64,000 nucleotides of DNA from CAZQVN01 sp964596775 (GCA_964596775.1 CAZQVN010000015.1:1-64000), one strand, 5' to 3'; positions 17,155 to 25,900 are shown, counted from the stretch's first letter. Notes: generated from the sequence alone by a model not told the origin. Numbers and translations are program-made.

Positions 17155-18459
17155 TTATTTCTTCTCCTTCCCCTTCTTGCCCTGCTTGATCGGCTTGACC
17201 GGAGCGCCGTGCTTGAGTTCACGAAGCGTCTGGAACGGTCCGGTGACGATCGACTGCTTCGCCTCGATGCTTCCTTCGACCTCGATGTGCGTGTCGTCGG
17301 AGATGCCCGTCCGGAGCGGCTCGAAGAACGCCGTGCCGTCGCGATTCACGAAAACCCCTTCGACGAGCTTCGTTTCGCCGGCGGATGCGGAGGTGTCCTC
17401 AGCCTCGTCGTCGGAGTCCTTGTCCTTCCCGGCCTTGTCACCGGCCAGGCGGCGCTCGTACTCCTTCTTCTGGCGCTCGATCGTCTTCGGATCCCGCGCC
17501 ACCAGCGAGGCGATGGGAATGGCCAGCGCGTTCTCGCGCGTGGCGGTGGTGATCTCCACGTCCGCGGTCATGCCGGGCCGGAGTTCCCCGATGTCGTCGT
17601 TGAACAGGACCTTGACCTGGAAATTCGTGGCCGATTCCGCCGTGGCCGACGCCGACAGCGTGGCGCTGGCCCCGATCTGCGTGACGGTGCCCGGAAAACT
17701 CGTGTCGGGCATGGCATCCACGGTGATCTTGACCGGCTGGCCGATCCGGATGTCCACGACGTCCGTTTCGTCCACTTCCGCCTCGACCTGCATCCGGCTC
17801 TGGTCGGCGATCGTCAGGATGACCGTCCCCGGATTGTTCATCGTTCCGGTGATCACGATCTCCCCCTGCTTCACGTTCAGCTGCGAGACGATGCCGCCGG
17901 TCGGGGCCTTGTAGACCGTCTTGGACAGGTCGTCGGCCGCCGAGGTGACCTGCGACGTGGCCCGGGCATAGTCCTGGCGCCGCGCCGACAGTTCCGCCTC
18001 GGCGATCTTGAGATCCGTTTCCGCGATCTCGATGGCTTCCGGCGAGACGAGCTTGTCCTTTTCCATCCGTTTCTGGCGGTCGAGGTTCTGGCGCGACCGT
18101 TCGACGCGCGCCTCGGACAGCCGGACGGTGGCCTCCGCGCTCTTTGCCGCGGCCCGGGCGCTTTCCAGTGCGGCGCGGTACTGCGTGTCGTCGAGGCGGA
18201 TCAGCAGCCGGCCCGCTTCGACCGTGTCCCCCTCGGCCACGGCCAGCTCCACGATCCGGCCGGGAACCTGGGCGCTGAGGTTGACGAATTCGGAGGGCTG
18301 GACCCGCCCCGGCGCGCGCACCGTGGCGATGATCGTCCGCGTCTCCACGGTTTCCAGGCGGACTTCGGACGCCTTCGGACCGGCGTTCTTCTTGAGGTTC
18401 AGGACGACGATGGCGCCGAGCGCCACGACCGCGAGGCCGATGATGAGGATGCGTTTCAT
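17155..18459 (-). CDS. Periplasmic adaptor protein, HlyD/MacA/RND-MFP family
   Basis: 434 residues. An N-terminal membrane anchor (ILIIGLAVVALGAIVVLNL, residues 4-22) is followed by a barrel-sandwich hybrid domain (GRVQPSEFVNLSAQVPGRI, then VAEGDTVEAGRLLIRLDD), a helical hairpin rich in Ala, Arg and Gln (about residues 110-200), the second lipoyl half (PTGGIVSQLNVKQGEIV) and a beta-barrel domain. It bridges the ABC permeases and TolC. An acidic and lysine-rich insert (DKAGKDKDSDDEAEDTSAS) sits near residue 345, and the tail is lysine-rich (GKKGKEKK). The gene starts five bases after the tolC stop. Confidence 0.94.
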   Translation of the reverse strand: MKRILIIGLAVVALGAIVVLNLKKNAGPKASEVRLETVETRTIIATVRAPGRVQPSEFVNLSAQVPGRIVELAVAEGDTVEAGRLLIRLDDTQYRAALESARAAAKSAEATVRLSEARVERSRQNLDRQKRMEKDKLVSPEAIEIAETDLKIAEAELSARRQDYARATSQVTSAADDLSKTVYKAPTGGIVSQLNVKQGEIVITGTMNNPGTVILTIADQSRMQVEAEVDETDVVDIRIGQPVKITVDAMPDTSFPGTVTQIGASATLSASATAESATNFQVKVLFNDDIGELRPGMTADVEITTATRENALAIPIASLVARDPKTIERQKKEYERRLAGDKAGKDKDSDDEAEDTSASAGETKLVEGVFVNRDGTAFFEPLRTGISDDTHIEVEGSIEAKQSIVTGPFQTLRELKHGAPVKPIKQGKKGKEKK

Positions 18460-18463
18460 GCGT

Positions 18464-19840
18464 CTACCAGGTCTGACGACCGACGGCCCGGTCCAGGCCG
18501 GCCTCGGCGCGCTTCAGGGCGGCCATGGCCTGCACCTCGCCGGTGCGGGCGCGGGTCACGTTGACCTGGGCATCGATGAGCTCGAGGATCGTGCCGAGAC
18601 CGACGCTGTAGCGCTCCTGGGAGAGCTTCAGGTCCTCCTCGGCGGACGCGAGCCCCTCGCGGGCGGTTTCGATCTGGCGCTGCGAGGCCCGGATGGCGAG
18701 GAGCGCCTCCTTGACCTGCAGTTCCACCTCCAGCGAGAGCTTTTCCATCCCGTGTTCCGCGGAGCGCTGCCGGGCCTTGGCGCCGATGATGTTGGCCTCG
18801 GTGACGAGGCCGTCGAAGATGTTCCAGCTCAGCCCGATCGAGTAGGACCACCGGGTGGTCTTGAAGTTGAGATAGCGGACGTCGGTTTCCGTCGTGGACG
18901 GGTCGATGTCGTAGTCCCCGGGCTGGCTCGTCACCCCGTAGCTGTAGCGGTGGGAAAGAGACGGCAGCTTGGCAGCGAAGGCCGATTTCCGGCTCGCCGA
19001 CGCGGAACTGAGCCGCAGCCGGGCCGCGGACAGGTCGGGACGATTCCGCGCGGCTTCCTCGTAGGCCGCCAGCGAATCCACGAGGTCGGCGCGCGGATCC
19101 AGCGATTCCACAACGGAGAGCGGAGAGTTGGGCGACAGGCCGAGCGACGTAGCCAGGCGGCCCCGCTGAACGTCAACGTTGTTTTCCGCCGTCGTCAGGG
19201 CGCTCCGGGCCTCGGCAACGCGGACGCGGGCCTTGAGCACGTCCGTGCGGGCCACCGACCCCACTTCGAACAGGCTTTCGGTGCGCTTCTGCTCCTCGGA
19301 CGCCAGGCGCAAATCCTCCTGGCTGACCTCGAGCAGCTTGATGGCTTCGATCAGCGTGTAGAACTCCTGCCGTACGGCAAGCGCCGCGAGCTGCTCGGCG
19401 TTGCGTACGTCGGATGCGGACGCGTTGGCCGCCCGCTTCTCGGAAACGATCCGGAGGAGCGTGGGGGCCGAAAGCAGGGTGTGACTGACGTCGATCGAAT
19501 AGCCGCGGGTGTCCGTCCGCGTCTGGGGAAACTGGACCTCGCTGCCCTGGCTCGGAAAGTCCTTGAGCGTTCCCTGGGCACGGCTGTGCGTGTAGTTCCA
19601 GTCCGCGCCGATGCTGGGCAACAGGCCGCCCCACGCCTGCAGTCTCGCCGCACGGGCCTGTCCGTGCTGGTCCTCGCTCAGCAGAATGTCGTAGTTGCGT
19701 TCCAGCGCGACCCGGACGCATTCGTCCGCCGTCAGCGCTCGCGAAAGATCGACGGGCACCGGTTCGGCGAACGCCCCCGGTGCCGCAAGTGAAATAAGAA
19801 CCGCCGCGATGGCGGTCGAAAATGCCCTGCGGGACCCCAT
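18464..19840 (-). CDS. TolC-family outer-membrane efflux protein
   Basis: 458 residues with a signal peptide (AFSTAIAAVLISLAAPGAFA) and two repeated OEP halves. The first half begins LTADECVRVALERNYDILLSE, and the second closes with ELIDAQVNVTRARTGEVQAMAALKRAEAGLDRAVG. Long Ala/Glu/Arg-rich coiled-coil segments form the periplasmic tunnel. It is the first gene of the exporter operon and follows a terminator that separates it from exbB. The ATG is preceded by a G-run (AGGGGGGG). Confidence 0.94.
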   Translation of the reverse strand: MGSRRAFSTAIAAVLISLAAPGAFAEPVPVDLSRALTADECVRVALERNYDILLSEDQHGQARAARLQAWGGLLPSIGADWNYTHSRAQGTLKDFPSQGSEVQFPQTRTDTRGYSIDVSHTLLSAPTLLRIVSEKRAANASASDVRNAEQLAALAVRQEFYTLIEAIKLLEVSQEDLRLASEEQKRTESLFEVGSVARTDVLKARVRVAEARSALTTAENNVDVQRGRLATSLGLSPNSPLSVVESLDPRADLVDSLAAYEEAARNRPDLSAARLRLSSASASRKSAFAAKLPSLSHRYSYGVTSQPGDYDIDPSTTETDVRYLNFKTTRWSYSIGLSWNIFDGLVTEANIIGAKARQRSAEHGMEKLSLEVELQVKEALLAIRASQRQIETAREGLASAEEDLKLSQERYSVGLGTILELIDAQVNVTRARTGEVQAMAALKRAEAGLDRAVGRQTW

Positions 19841-19910
19841 GTCCTGCCCCCCCTCTGAAAGTCACTCATACGGACCCGTGACCGGCCGGGTTTCAGAAAA
19901 ACATCCGGCC

Positions 19911-19945
19911 AAGAAAAAAGCGGGCCGTCCGGGGACCCGCTTCTT
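19911..19945 (-). terminator. Intrinsic terminator after exbB
   Basis: On the minus strand AAGCGGG, an 11-base loop, then CCCGCTT running into TTTTTTC. This is a stem of seven pairs with a T-run, 36 bases after the exbB stop. It is the most standard rho-independent terminator in the window and isolates exbB from the tolC operon. Confidence 0.85.
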
Positions 19946-19977
19946 TCTCTGATATCGACGCTCCAGAACGGGGCCTC

Positions 19978-20871
19978 TCAGGCCGTGCGGCCCTTGATGC
20001 GACCCTGGTTCTGCTGAAGGATTTCGACGAGTTCGTCTCCTGCCTCTTCCATCTGGACGTTGACGGTGTCGATCCGGGCCGAGATCAGGTTGATGAAGAC
20101 GTTGACGATGATGGCGATGGCGATGCCGGTGGTGGTGGTCACGACCGCCTCGGAAATACCGCCGATGGCCTGGGGAGCGTTGACCCGGCCCGATTCCACG
20201 GCGGCGTCGAACGCGTGCAGCAGTCCCATGACCGTTCCGAGGAAACCGAGGAGCGGCGCGGACTGGCTGACGAACGCGAGAATGCCGAGCCCCCGGCGCA
20301 TGCCGATCAGGTGCGACAGGCTGGCCGTGGCCACCGCCTTTTCCGCTCCCTCGACGCCGCGGGAGGCGCGCTGAAGCCCGTAGGTGACCACGGAGGGCAC
20401 CGGACCTTTCGAGCGGCTGCAGACTTCGAGCCCGCCGTTGATCCCTTTTTCACCGACCGCCTTGCTCACCTCGCCCATGAACCGGGCGACGTCGACACGG
20501 CCGCGGGACAGCGACAGGAACCGCTCCAGCGACACGAGCAGGGCTCCGATGCCCATGACGACAAGAACCCAGAAAATCGTGCCCCCCTCCTGGGCCGCGA
20601 AGGAAAAGAAAGATCCCTGCGGGCGCACGATGGGCGGAGGGGGCGCGTCGGGCACGTCGGAAGGAAGATCCATGGGAAACGCATCGTTGGTTCCCGTCTG
20701 GCCCTCGGTCGTCTGTGCCGGCGCATCCGTTTGTGCCGGTGCCTCCGCCGGGGTTTGCGTATCCGCTGCGGTGCCGCCGTGCTGTGCCGATGCGGCGGTC
20801 GCGCAGAACCCGAGAAGGGCCAGTGCGAAGACAGCCGAGACGGGCAACCGGAATGATCTCCTGTGAAGCAT
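19978..20871 (-). CDS. MotA/TolQ/ExbB-family proton channel protein with signal peptide and low-complexity N-terminus
   Basis: 297 residues. An N-terminal signal peptide (VSAVFALALLGFCATAASA) is followed by a Thr/Pro/Ala/Gln-rich stretch (about 30-85) that would lie in the periplasm. The ExbB fold then has a membrane helix TIFWVLVVMGIGALLVSLE, and two more in the conserved C-terminal half (SQSAPLLGFLGTVMGLLHAF and TTGIAIAIIVNVFINLIS). Proton channels of this type normally work with ExbD/TolR. No such gene is adjacent: exbB has its own promoter and terminator. It may energise a TonB or Tol-like system encoded elsewhere. Extended N-termini are known in some ExbB groups. Confidence 0.92.
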   Translation of the reverse strand: MLHRRSFRLPVSAVFALALLGFCATAASAQHGGTAADTQTPAEAPAQTDAPAQTTEGQTGTNDAFPMDLPSDVPDAPPPPIVRPQGSFFSFAAQEGGTIFWVLVVMGIGALLVSLERFLSLSRGRVDVARFMGEVSKAVGEKGINGGLEVCSRSKGPVPSVVTYGLQRASRGVEGAEKAVATASLSHLIGMRRGLGILAFVSQSAPLLGFLGTVMGLLHAFDAAVESGRVNAPQAIGGISEAVVTTTTGIAIAIIVNVFINLISARIDTVNVQMEEAGDELVEILQQNQGRIKGRTA

Positions 20872-20961
20872 GGAATCGAGTCTCCTTCGTTCAAGCCTGC
20901 GCGTTAAGTTCTGTCATGAGTCAAAGTTCGACGACTCGAGGGGTTGTTGAGCCGCCGGGGA

Positions 20962-20990
20962 ATACTAGGCGCGGATCCCCCCTCTGTCAA
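20962..20990 (-). promoter_or_regulatory. Sigma-70-type promoter of exbB
   Basis: Minus strand: perfect TTGACA (20990-20985), 17-base spacer, TAGTAT (20967-20962). It lies directly after the asnS stop and predicts a leader of about 85 bases for exbB, whose ATG follows AAGGAG by ten bases. Confidence 0.75.
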
Positions 20991-20993
20991 CCG

Positions 20994-22286
20994 TTATGGA
21001 GCCAGGCGGTTCAGCATCCTCGGGAACGGAATGGTCTCCCGAACATGGGGCAGTCCGCAGATCCAGGCGAGGGTCCGCTCTACCCCGAGGCCGAACCCCG
21101 AGTGGGGAACGCTGCCGTAACGCCGGATGTCCAGGTACCATTTGAAAGCCTCTTCCGGAAGTCCGTGCTCGGCGATCCGGGACACGAGCACGTCGAGGTT
21201 TTCCTCCCGCTGGCCGCCCCCGACGATCTCGCCGTACCCCTCCGGAGCGAGAAGGTCGCAGGACAGGGACAGTCGGCTGTCCTCCGGATCGGTCTTCATG
21301 TAGAACGCCTTCACGGCGGCCGGGAAGCGGTGCACGAAGATCGGGGTCTCCCGCGACTCCGTGAGGATCGTTTCGTCGGTCCCGCCGAAATCGCCGCCCC
21401 ATTCGAACGTGCCCCGGGACTGAAGCTCCGTGGCCGCGTCATTGTAGTGAACGCGCGGAAACGGGGCGCGGATGTTCTCGAGCAGCCTGGTGTCCCGTTC
21501 GAGGAGTTTCAGTTCCTCCTTTCTCCGGTCGAGAACCCGGGCCACCAGGGAGGACACGAACTGCTCGATCAAGGCCATGTTGTCGTCCAGGTCCGCCCAG
21601 GCCACTTCCGGCTCCACCATCCAGAATTCCGTGAGATGCCGGCGCGTCTTCGACTTTTCGGCGCGAAACGTCGGGCCGAAGCAGTAGACCTTTCCCATGG
21701 CCATGGCCGCGGCCTCCATGTACAGCTGGCCGCTCTGGGTCAGGTACGCCTTCTCGTCAAAGTAGTCCGTCTCGAAGAGATTCGAGGTTCCCTCGCAGGC
21801 GTTCGGCGTGAAGATCGGCGCATCCACGAGCGTGAACCCCCGCTCGTTCAGGAAGTCGCGGATGCCGGCGACGATTTCGTGACGGACGCGGAGGATCGCG
21901 TGCTGGCGGCTGGACCGGATCCACAGGTGCCGGTGGTCCATCAGGAATTCCGTGCCGTGCTCCTTCGGGGTGATCGGATAGTCCGGCGATCCGGACACGC
22001 CCCGGACCGATGTCACGGTCAGTTCGTATCCCCCGGGCGCCCGTTCGTCCGCGCGCACGAGGCCGGTCACCGTGAGCGAGGACTCCTGGGACTGGGCCTC
22101 GCAGGCCTCCCAGGTCGCTTCATCCACGTCCTTGCGGGACACGACGCACTGGACCGTGCCGGTGCCGTCGCGGACCAGCAGAAAGTAGAGTTTGCCACTG
22201 TGCCTCTTGTTGTACAGCCAGCCCCGGACCTGAACCTCTTCGCCCGGGTGCCCGCCCAGTTCCTCAACGTAAACGGCTGTCGCCAC
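20994..22286 (-). CDS. asnS: Asparaginyl-tRNA synthetase
   Basis: Class IIb aminoacyl-tRNA synthetase that charges tRNA-Asn. 430 residues, slightly short but complete. The N-terminal OB-fold anticodon-binding domain contains VQVRGWLYNKRHSGKLYFLLVRDG. Catalytic motif 2 is FRAEKSKTRRHLTEFWMVEPE; RRHLTEFWM distinguishes AsnRS from AspRS. Motif 3 is GFGLGVERTLAWICGLPHVR. The start is GTG at 22286 with AGAGG five bases upstream. It has its own promoter (22349-22377) and is followed by an independently transcribed exbB. Presence of AsnRS means Asn-tRNA need not be made by transamidation. Confidence 0.96.
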   Translation of the reverse strand: MATAVYVEELGGHPGEEVQVRGWLYNKRHSGKLYFLLVRDGTGTVQCVVSRKDVDEATWEACEAQSQESSLTVTGLVRADERAPGGYELTVTSVRGVSGSPDYPITPKEHGTEFLMDHRHLWIRSSRQHAILRVRHEIVAGIRDFLNERGFTLVDAPIFTPNACEGTSNLFETDYFDEKAYLTQSGQLYMEAAAMAMGKVYCFGPTFRAEKSKTRRHLTEFWMVEPEVAWADLDDNMALIEQFVSSLVARVLDRRKEELKLLERDTRLLENIRAPFPRVHYNDAATELQSRGTFEWGGDFGGTDETILTESRETPIFVHRFPAAVKAFYMKTDPEDSRLSLSCDLLAPEGYGEIVGGGQREENLDVLVSRIAEHGLPEEAFKWYLDIRRYGSVPHSGFGLGVERTLAWICGLPHVRETIPFPRMLNRLAP

Positions 22287-22312
22287 GGTGCCTCTTTTCC
22301 GAGAACAGATAC

Positions 22313-22343
22313 TTCAAGTGGGTCGAAAGACTGCCGATAGAAT
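22313..22343 (+). promoter_or_regulatory. Possible promoter of the TPR/zinc-ribbon gene
   Basis: TAGAAT at 22338-22343 is a good -10 on the plus strand. The best -35 (TTCAAG, 22313-22318) is at 19 bases and weak. It overlaps the asnS promoter region back to back. Confidence 0.35.
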
Positions 22344-22348
22344 GCAGG

Positions 22349-22377
22349 AGAATAACGGCCGTCCCACCGGGTGTCAA
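22349..22377 (-). promoter_or_regulatory. Sigma-70-type promoter of asnS
   Basis: Minus strand: TTGACA (22377-22372), exactly 17 bases, TATTCT (22354-22349). The predicted start is about 55 bases before the asnS GTG. Confidence 0.7.
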
Positions 22378-22404
22378 ACCGGGTCGCCATGGAGGTTAAA
22401 GGTA

Positions 22405-24234
22405 ATGATTACAGGCAGTTGCCCAAGAGCCAACCGCCTTGGAACGGGCCTCCTTGGCCTGGTCCTCGGACTTCTCGGCGGGGCCATTCCGGCCCTCGCG
22501 CAGTCCGACGGCCCCCCCAATCCGATCGTCCAGGCTCAGAAGTTGTACCGGGATGGTCGTGCCGACCAGGAAGCCGGTCGTCCCGACCAGGCCCGCCGCA
22601 AGTTCCAGGAGGCGATCCACCTGGATCCGACCTACGCGGATCCCTGGTACGCCACGGCGGCCACATATCTGCCGTTTCGCCCCGACGCGGCCATTTCGGC
22701 CGTTTCCGACGGATTCAAGGCCGAGTTCCGGACCTTCCGCGGACAGCATCGTGTCCTGATGAACGGGTCGCTGATGCTCCTCCTCATGCTGTCCGGCGCG
22801 CTGGTGGGCACGGCCGGTATCATCACCCTGCGCGGCCTTCGTCACTTCCAGCACCCGATCGCGGAGTTGTTCCGCCGGCGGCTGCCCGCCCTCGCGGCGG
22901 CGATCGCCGCCTGGATCATCGTGATCCAGCCGGCACTGTGGGGCCTCGGACTTTTCTGGACGATGGCGATCGCTCTCGGGCTCCTCTGGGAGTACCACTC
23001 CCGCGGAGAGCGACGCATCGTCATCGCCACGCTCCTGATTTCCCTGGTGGTTCCCGTTTCGTTTCACTTCCTGTCGAGAGTCGCGGCGCCGCTCAATCCG
23101 GAATCGAATGCGTATCTGCTGAGCGCCGCATCGGAGTCCCCCGACCTTCCCAACCTGAAGGACGCGCTGAGCCGGGTGAGCCAGGCCAACCCGGACGATC
23201 CCGGCCCCCGCATGGCCATGGGGCTGATCGCCGAACGCACCTCGGACTGGACGACGGCGGAATCGGAGTACCGCAGGGCGCTCGAACTGGACGGATCGAA
23301 GGCGCGGCTGCACAACAACCTCGGCAACGTTCTGGCCCAGACGGGCCGGCTGGATGAAGCCGTGGACGAGTACAGGAAATCCGTCGACAGCGACCCGAAG
23401 CTCGCGGCGCCGCACTTCAATCTCAGCCAGGCCTATGCGCGCCGGCTGCAGTTCGACCTCGTCGACTCGGAAATGAAGAAGGCGACGGATCTCGACTTCG
23501 ACGGCATGCGCTCGGCCATTGCGAACACGGTCGACGGCCGGAAGGCGCTGATCAGCCTCGGGCTGTCGTCGGAGGAGCTGTGGCAGGCCACGTTCGACCA
23601 GCCGGCCTCGTTCCGGCTCGGACTCCCCCGGGCCATGGCTTTCCTCTACGACGGAGCGCTGAACCTTCTTCCCGTCGGAACGCTGGTGCTGTTCCTGCTC
23701 GGACTGGTCGTCGGCCGCCGGGTCCACCGCTTTCTGCCCACGTACGCCTGCGCCCACTGCGGCAACGTGGTCTGCCGGAAGTGCCTGCGCCGCATCCGGA
23801 AACACGCGTACTGCGCGTCCTGCGGCGACACGATCCTGTCGTTGAAGTCCACGGAATTCACGAGGATGCTGCTGGACCGCCGCCTCAACGAGGATCGCGG
23901 ACTCAAGCAGATGGCAACCCTGGCCCTGAAGGTCATGATCCCGGGCTGGGAGGCCGTGCGGCGCGGGCGGCCGATCATCGGCTTCGGGCTGATGGCGGCA
24001 TTCATGGCCCTGCTGAGCCCGGTACTCATGCGCGGCCTGCCGGTCAAGTCCGTACCGAGCCTTCCGGACATGCCGGGGGCAACGCTGCTGATCTACTTTG
24101 CGACGGGCATGCTGGCGCTCTACGGCGCGACCGTGCTGATTCTCCGGGTGCTCCCGGAACCGGAATCCGCGCTCATGCGACCTGAACTCGGCATGGTGCC
24201 GGGTCGAAGCCACCCGATGGATCGGGCAGCGTAG
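22405..24234 (+). CDS. Multi-pass membrane protein with TPR repeats and a double CxxC zinc-ribbon
   Basis: 609 residues, unrecognised as a whole. It has a signal-like N-terminus (LGTGLLGLVLGLLGGAIPALAQ), one TPR near residues 39-75 (AQKLYRDGRADQEAGRPDQ...), a membrane block (about 110-215, at least four helices) and a soluble part with two to three TPRs (WTTAESEYRRALELDGSKAR, LDEAVDEYRKSVDSDPK). Another helix follows (LNLLPVGTLVLFLLGLVVG), then a cysteine module (CAHCGNVVCRKCLRRIRKHAYCASCGD; four CxxC-type pairs) and two C-terminal helices. The start follows GGAGG by nine bases. It lies eight bases upstream of the DUF4388 gene, so the two are probably an operon. Confidence 0.8.
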   Translation: MITGSCPRANRLGTGLLGLVLGLLGGAIPALAQSDGPPNPIVQAQKLYRDGRADQEAGRPDQARRKFQEAIHLDPTYADPWYATAATYLPFRPDAAISAVSDGFKAEFRTFRGQHRVLMNGSLMLLLMLSGALVGTAGIITLRGLRHFQHPIAELFRRRLPALAAAIAAWIIVIQPALWGLGLFWTMAIALGLLWEYHSRGERRIVIATLLISLVVPVSFHFLSRVAAPLNPESNAYLLSAASESPDLPNLKDALSRVSQANPDDPGPRMAMGLIAERTSDWTTAESEYRRALELDGSKARLHNNLGNVLAQTGRLDEAVDEYRKSVDSDPKLAAPHFNLSQAYARRLQFDLVDSEMKKATDLDFDGMRSAIANTVDGRKALISLGLSSEELWQATFDQPASFRLGLPRAMAFLYDGALNLLPVGTLVLFLLGLVVGRRVHRFLPTYACAHCGNVVCRKCLRRIRKHAYCASCGDTILSLKSTEFTRMLLDRRLNEDRGLKQMATLALKVMIPGWEAVRRGRPIIGFGLMAAFMALLSPVLMRGLPVKSVPSLPDMPGATLLIYFATGMLALYGATVLILRVLPEPESALMRPELGMVPGRSHPMDRAA

Positions 24235-24242
24235 GTATCACG

Positions 24243-25262
24243 ATGGGACTCTCCGGAAACCTCGAATCCTTCGGCGTACCCGAAATCCTCCAGCTCCTGG
24301 CGCTGCAGCGCAAGTCGGGCGTGCTGAGCCTCGTCCGGGAGGATGGAGCGCGCCAGGTGCTGTTCCTGGAACGCGGGCGCATCGTGGCCACCCGCGACCG
24401 CCGCGACACGAACGAGGACCCGTTCCTGAAATTCCTGAGCGGCGCCAATTTCATCACCGCGGAGCAGCTCGAAACGATCCAGCGCATCCAGTCCCAGTCC
24501 GGCAAGGACGCCGTCTACGTCATGCTCTCCGGCGGCATCGTCGGGCGGGACCGGCTCGTCGAGGCGGTCATGCAGCACACGCAGCAGATCGTGGACGACC
24601 TGCTGCACTGGACGCAGGGTTCGTACGAGTTTTCCGGCGACGAGCGCTCCGTCCCCAAGCAGACCCTCAAGGTTCCCCTGAACATCGAGGAACTGCTCAT
24701 GGAGGGGATGCGGCGGATGGACGAACTGGCCACGATCAAGCAGGCCGTTCTCGCCCCGGATCTGTATCTGCTCCGGTCCGAGGATCCCGTGGATCGCGGC
24801 GACATGTCCCGCGAGCTGCTGGTCGTCTTCGACCTCGTCCGGGAATCGACGACCGTGGAAACGCTCGTGGCCCACTCGCCGCTCGGCGAATACACGACGT
24901 ACGAAGTGATCTCGACGCTGCTGAACCAGGGAGCCCTCGTCGTCGATCCCTGTCCCCCGCCGCCGTCCGACGACCTGAATCCCGCGCCTCTCGAGGTCGT
25001 GATGCCGGTCCGCCGGCAACCGATCTATTCCACCTGGGCCGGTGTTCTCATCCTGACCGTCGTTTCGGCGGGTTTCGGCCTTGCGTCGGGCAACGCGTTC
25101 CGGAACCGCTCGATCGGGCTTCTTCCGCGGGAGATCGCGGAGGCGCGTCATCGTGCCGACGTGGCGCTGGCCACCGAGGTCTACGAAGCCGCAACCGGCC
25201 AGGACCGCCCCGCCGTCGACCGGATGGTCACGGAAGGCTACCTCCGGCCCCGCTCCCGATAG
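24243..25262 (+). CDS. DUF4388 (PATAN-like) domain protein with membrane helix
   Basis: 339 residues. The N-terminal DUF4388 domain is clear (GNLESFGVPEILQLLALQRK, SGVLSLV, QVLFLERGRIV; residues 1-130). In other bacteria this domain occurs in gliding, polar-growth and two-component regulatory proteins. A middle region of winged-helix-like segments follows (LLVVFDLVRESTTVETLVAH, then TTYEVISTLLNQGALVV), as in DUF4388 proteins that read protein or nucleotide signals. A proline stretch precedes one membrane helix (AGVLILTVVSAGFGLASG), with a short C-terminal tail. It is coupled to the upstream TPR/zinc-ribbon gene and overlaps the convergent gmhB gene by 25 bases at its 3' end. Confidence 0.85.
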   Translation: MGLSGNLESFGVPEILQLLALQRKSGVLSLVREDGARQVLFLERGRIVATRDRRDTNEDPFLKFLSGANFITAEQLETIQRIQSQSGKDAVYVMLSGGIVGRDRLVEAVMQHTQQIVDDLLHWTQGSYEFSGDERSVPKQTLKVPLNIEELLMEGMRRMDELATIKQAVLAPDLYLLRSEDPVDRGDMSRELLVVFDLVRESTTVETLVAHSPLGEYTTYEVISTLLNQGALVVDPCPPPPSDDLNPAPLEVVMPVRRQPIYSTWAGVLILTVVSAGFGLASGNAFRNRSIGLLPREIAEARHRADVALATEVYEAATGQDRPAVDRMVTEGYLRPRSR

Positions 25263-25900
25263 GCAAGGATTCTCCCGGCCAGGGCCCTCAGCGTGCCCCC
25301 GGTCCGTTTCGCGCGGCGGCCCGCCGGGGTCGCGCGCGTTCGTGAGCCGTAACCGGTCAGCACGAGCCCCGTCCGGCACCCCGCCGCCTCCCCCGCCTCG
25401 AGATCCGACGCGCTGTCCCCGATCATCCAGGATTCGGCGGGATCCACGCCCAGGGCGCGGGCCGCGCCCAGTATCATTCCGGGAGCCGGCTTGCGGCAGG
25501 AACACGGGCCCGTGAAATCGGGGTGATGCGGGCAGACCTCGACCCTGTCCAGCTTCACCCGCTCCCCGGCGAGGAGTTCGCGGAGCAGCCGGTTCAGGCG
25601 ATCCACGTCCCGGCGCGTCATGAGCCCGCGGGCGACTCCCGCCTGGTTCGTGACCACGACAAGCCGCGCGCCGGCATCCCGCAGCATCCGGAGCGCGGCG
25701 CCGACGCCGTTGTACAGCCGCGCCTGCCGCGGGTCCCGCAGGTAGGGCACGAGATGGAACAGCGTCCCGTCCCGGTCCAGGAAGACGGCCCAGTTCCGCT
25801 GCGCGGCGCGCCCGGGCTTGCGAGCCGGGGCGGCCCCCGGAACGCTTCGTTTTCCGCGCGTGGCGCGCGCGGGCGGCGACGTCCGCGGACGGCCGCTCAT
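25238..25900 (-). CDS. gmhB: D-glycero-beta-D-manno-heptose 1,7-bisphosphate 7-phosphatase-like HAD-IIIA phosphatase
   Basis: 220 residues. HAD motif I is FLDRDGTLF, the T/N motif is VVVTNQAGVARG, and the GmhB zinc loop with its lysine is CPHHPDFTGPCSCRKPAPGM; motif IV is WMIGDSASDLEAG. GmhB removes the C7 phosphate in ADP-heptose synthesis for LPS inner core, which fits the overlapping waaF heptosyltransferase upstream. The start is the ATG at 25900 (ATGA with the waaF stop). It carries a non-conserved basic N-terminal extension of about 35 residues rich in Arg, Ala and Pro. Histidinol-phosphatase-like activity is an alternative for this family, but the LPS context favours GmhB. Confidence 0.88.
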   Translation of the reverse strand: MSGRPRTSPPARATRGKRSVPGAAPARKPGRAAQRNWAVFLDRDGTLFHLVPYLRDPRQARLYNGVGAALRMLRDAGARLVVVTNQAGVARGLMTRRDVDRLNRLLRELLAGERVKLDRVEVCPHHPDFTGPCSCRKPAPGMILGAARALGVDPAESWMIGDSASDLEAGEAAGCRTGLVLTGYGSRTRATPAGRRAKRTGGTLRALAGRILAYRERGRR

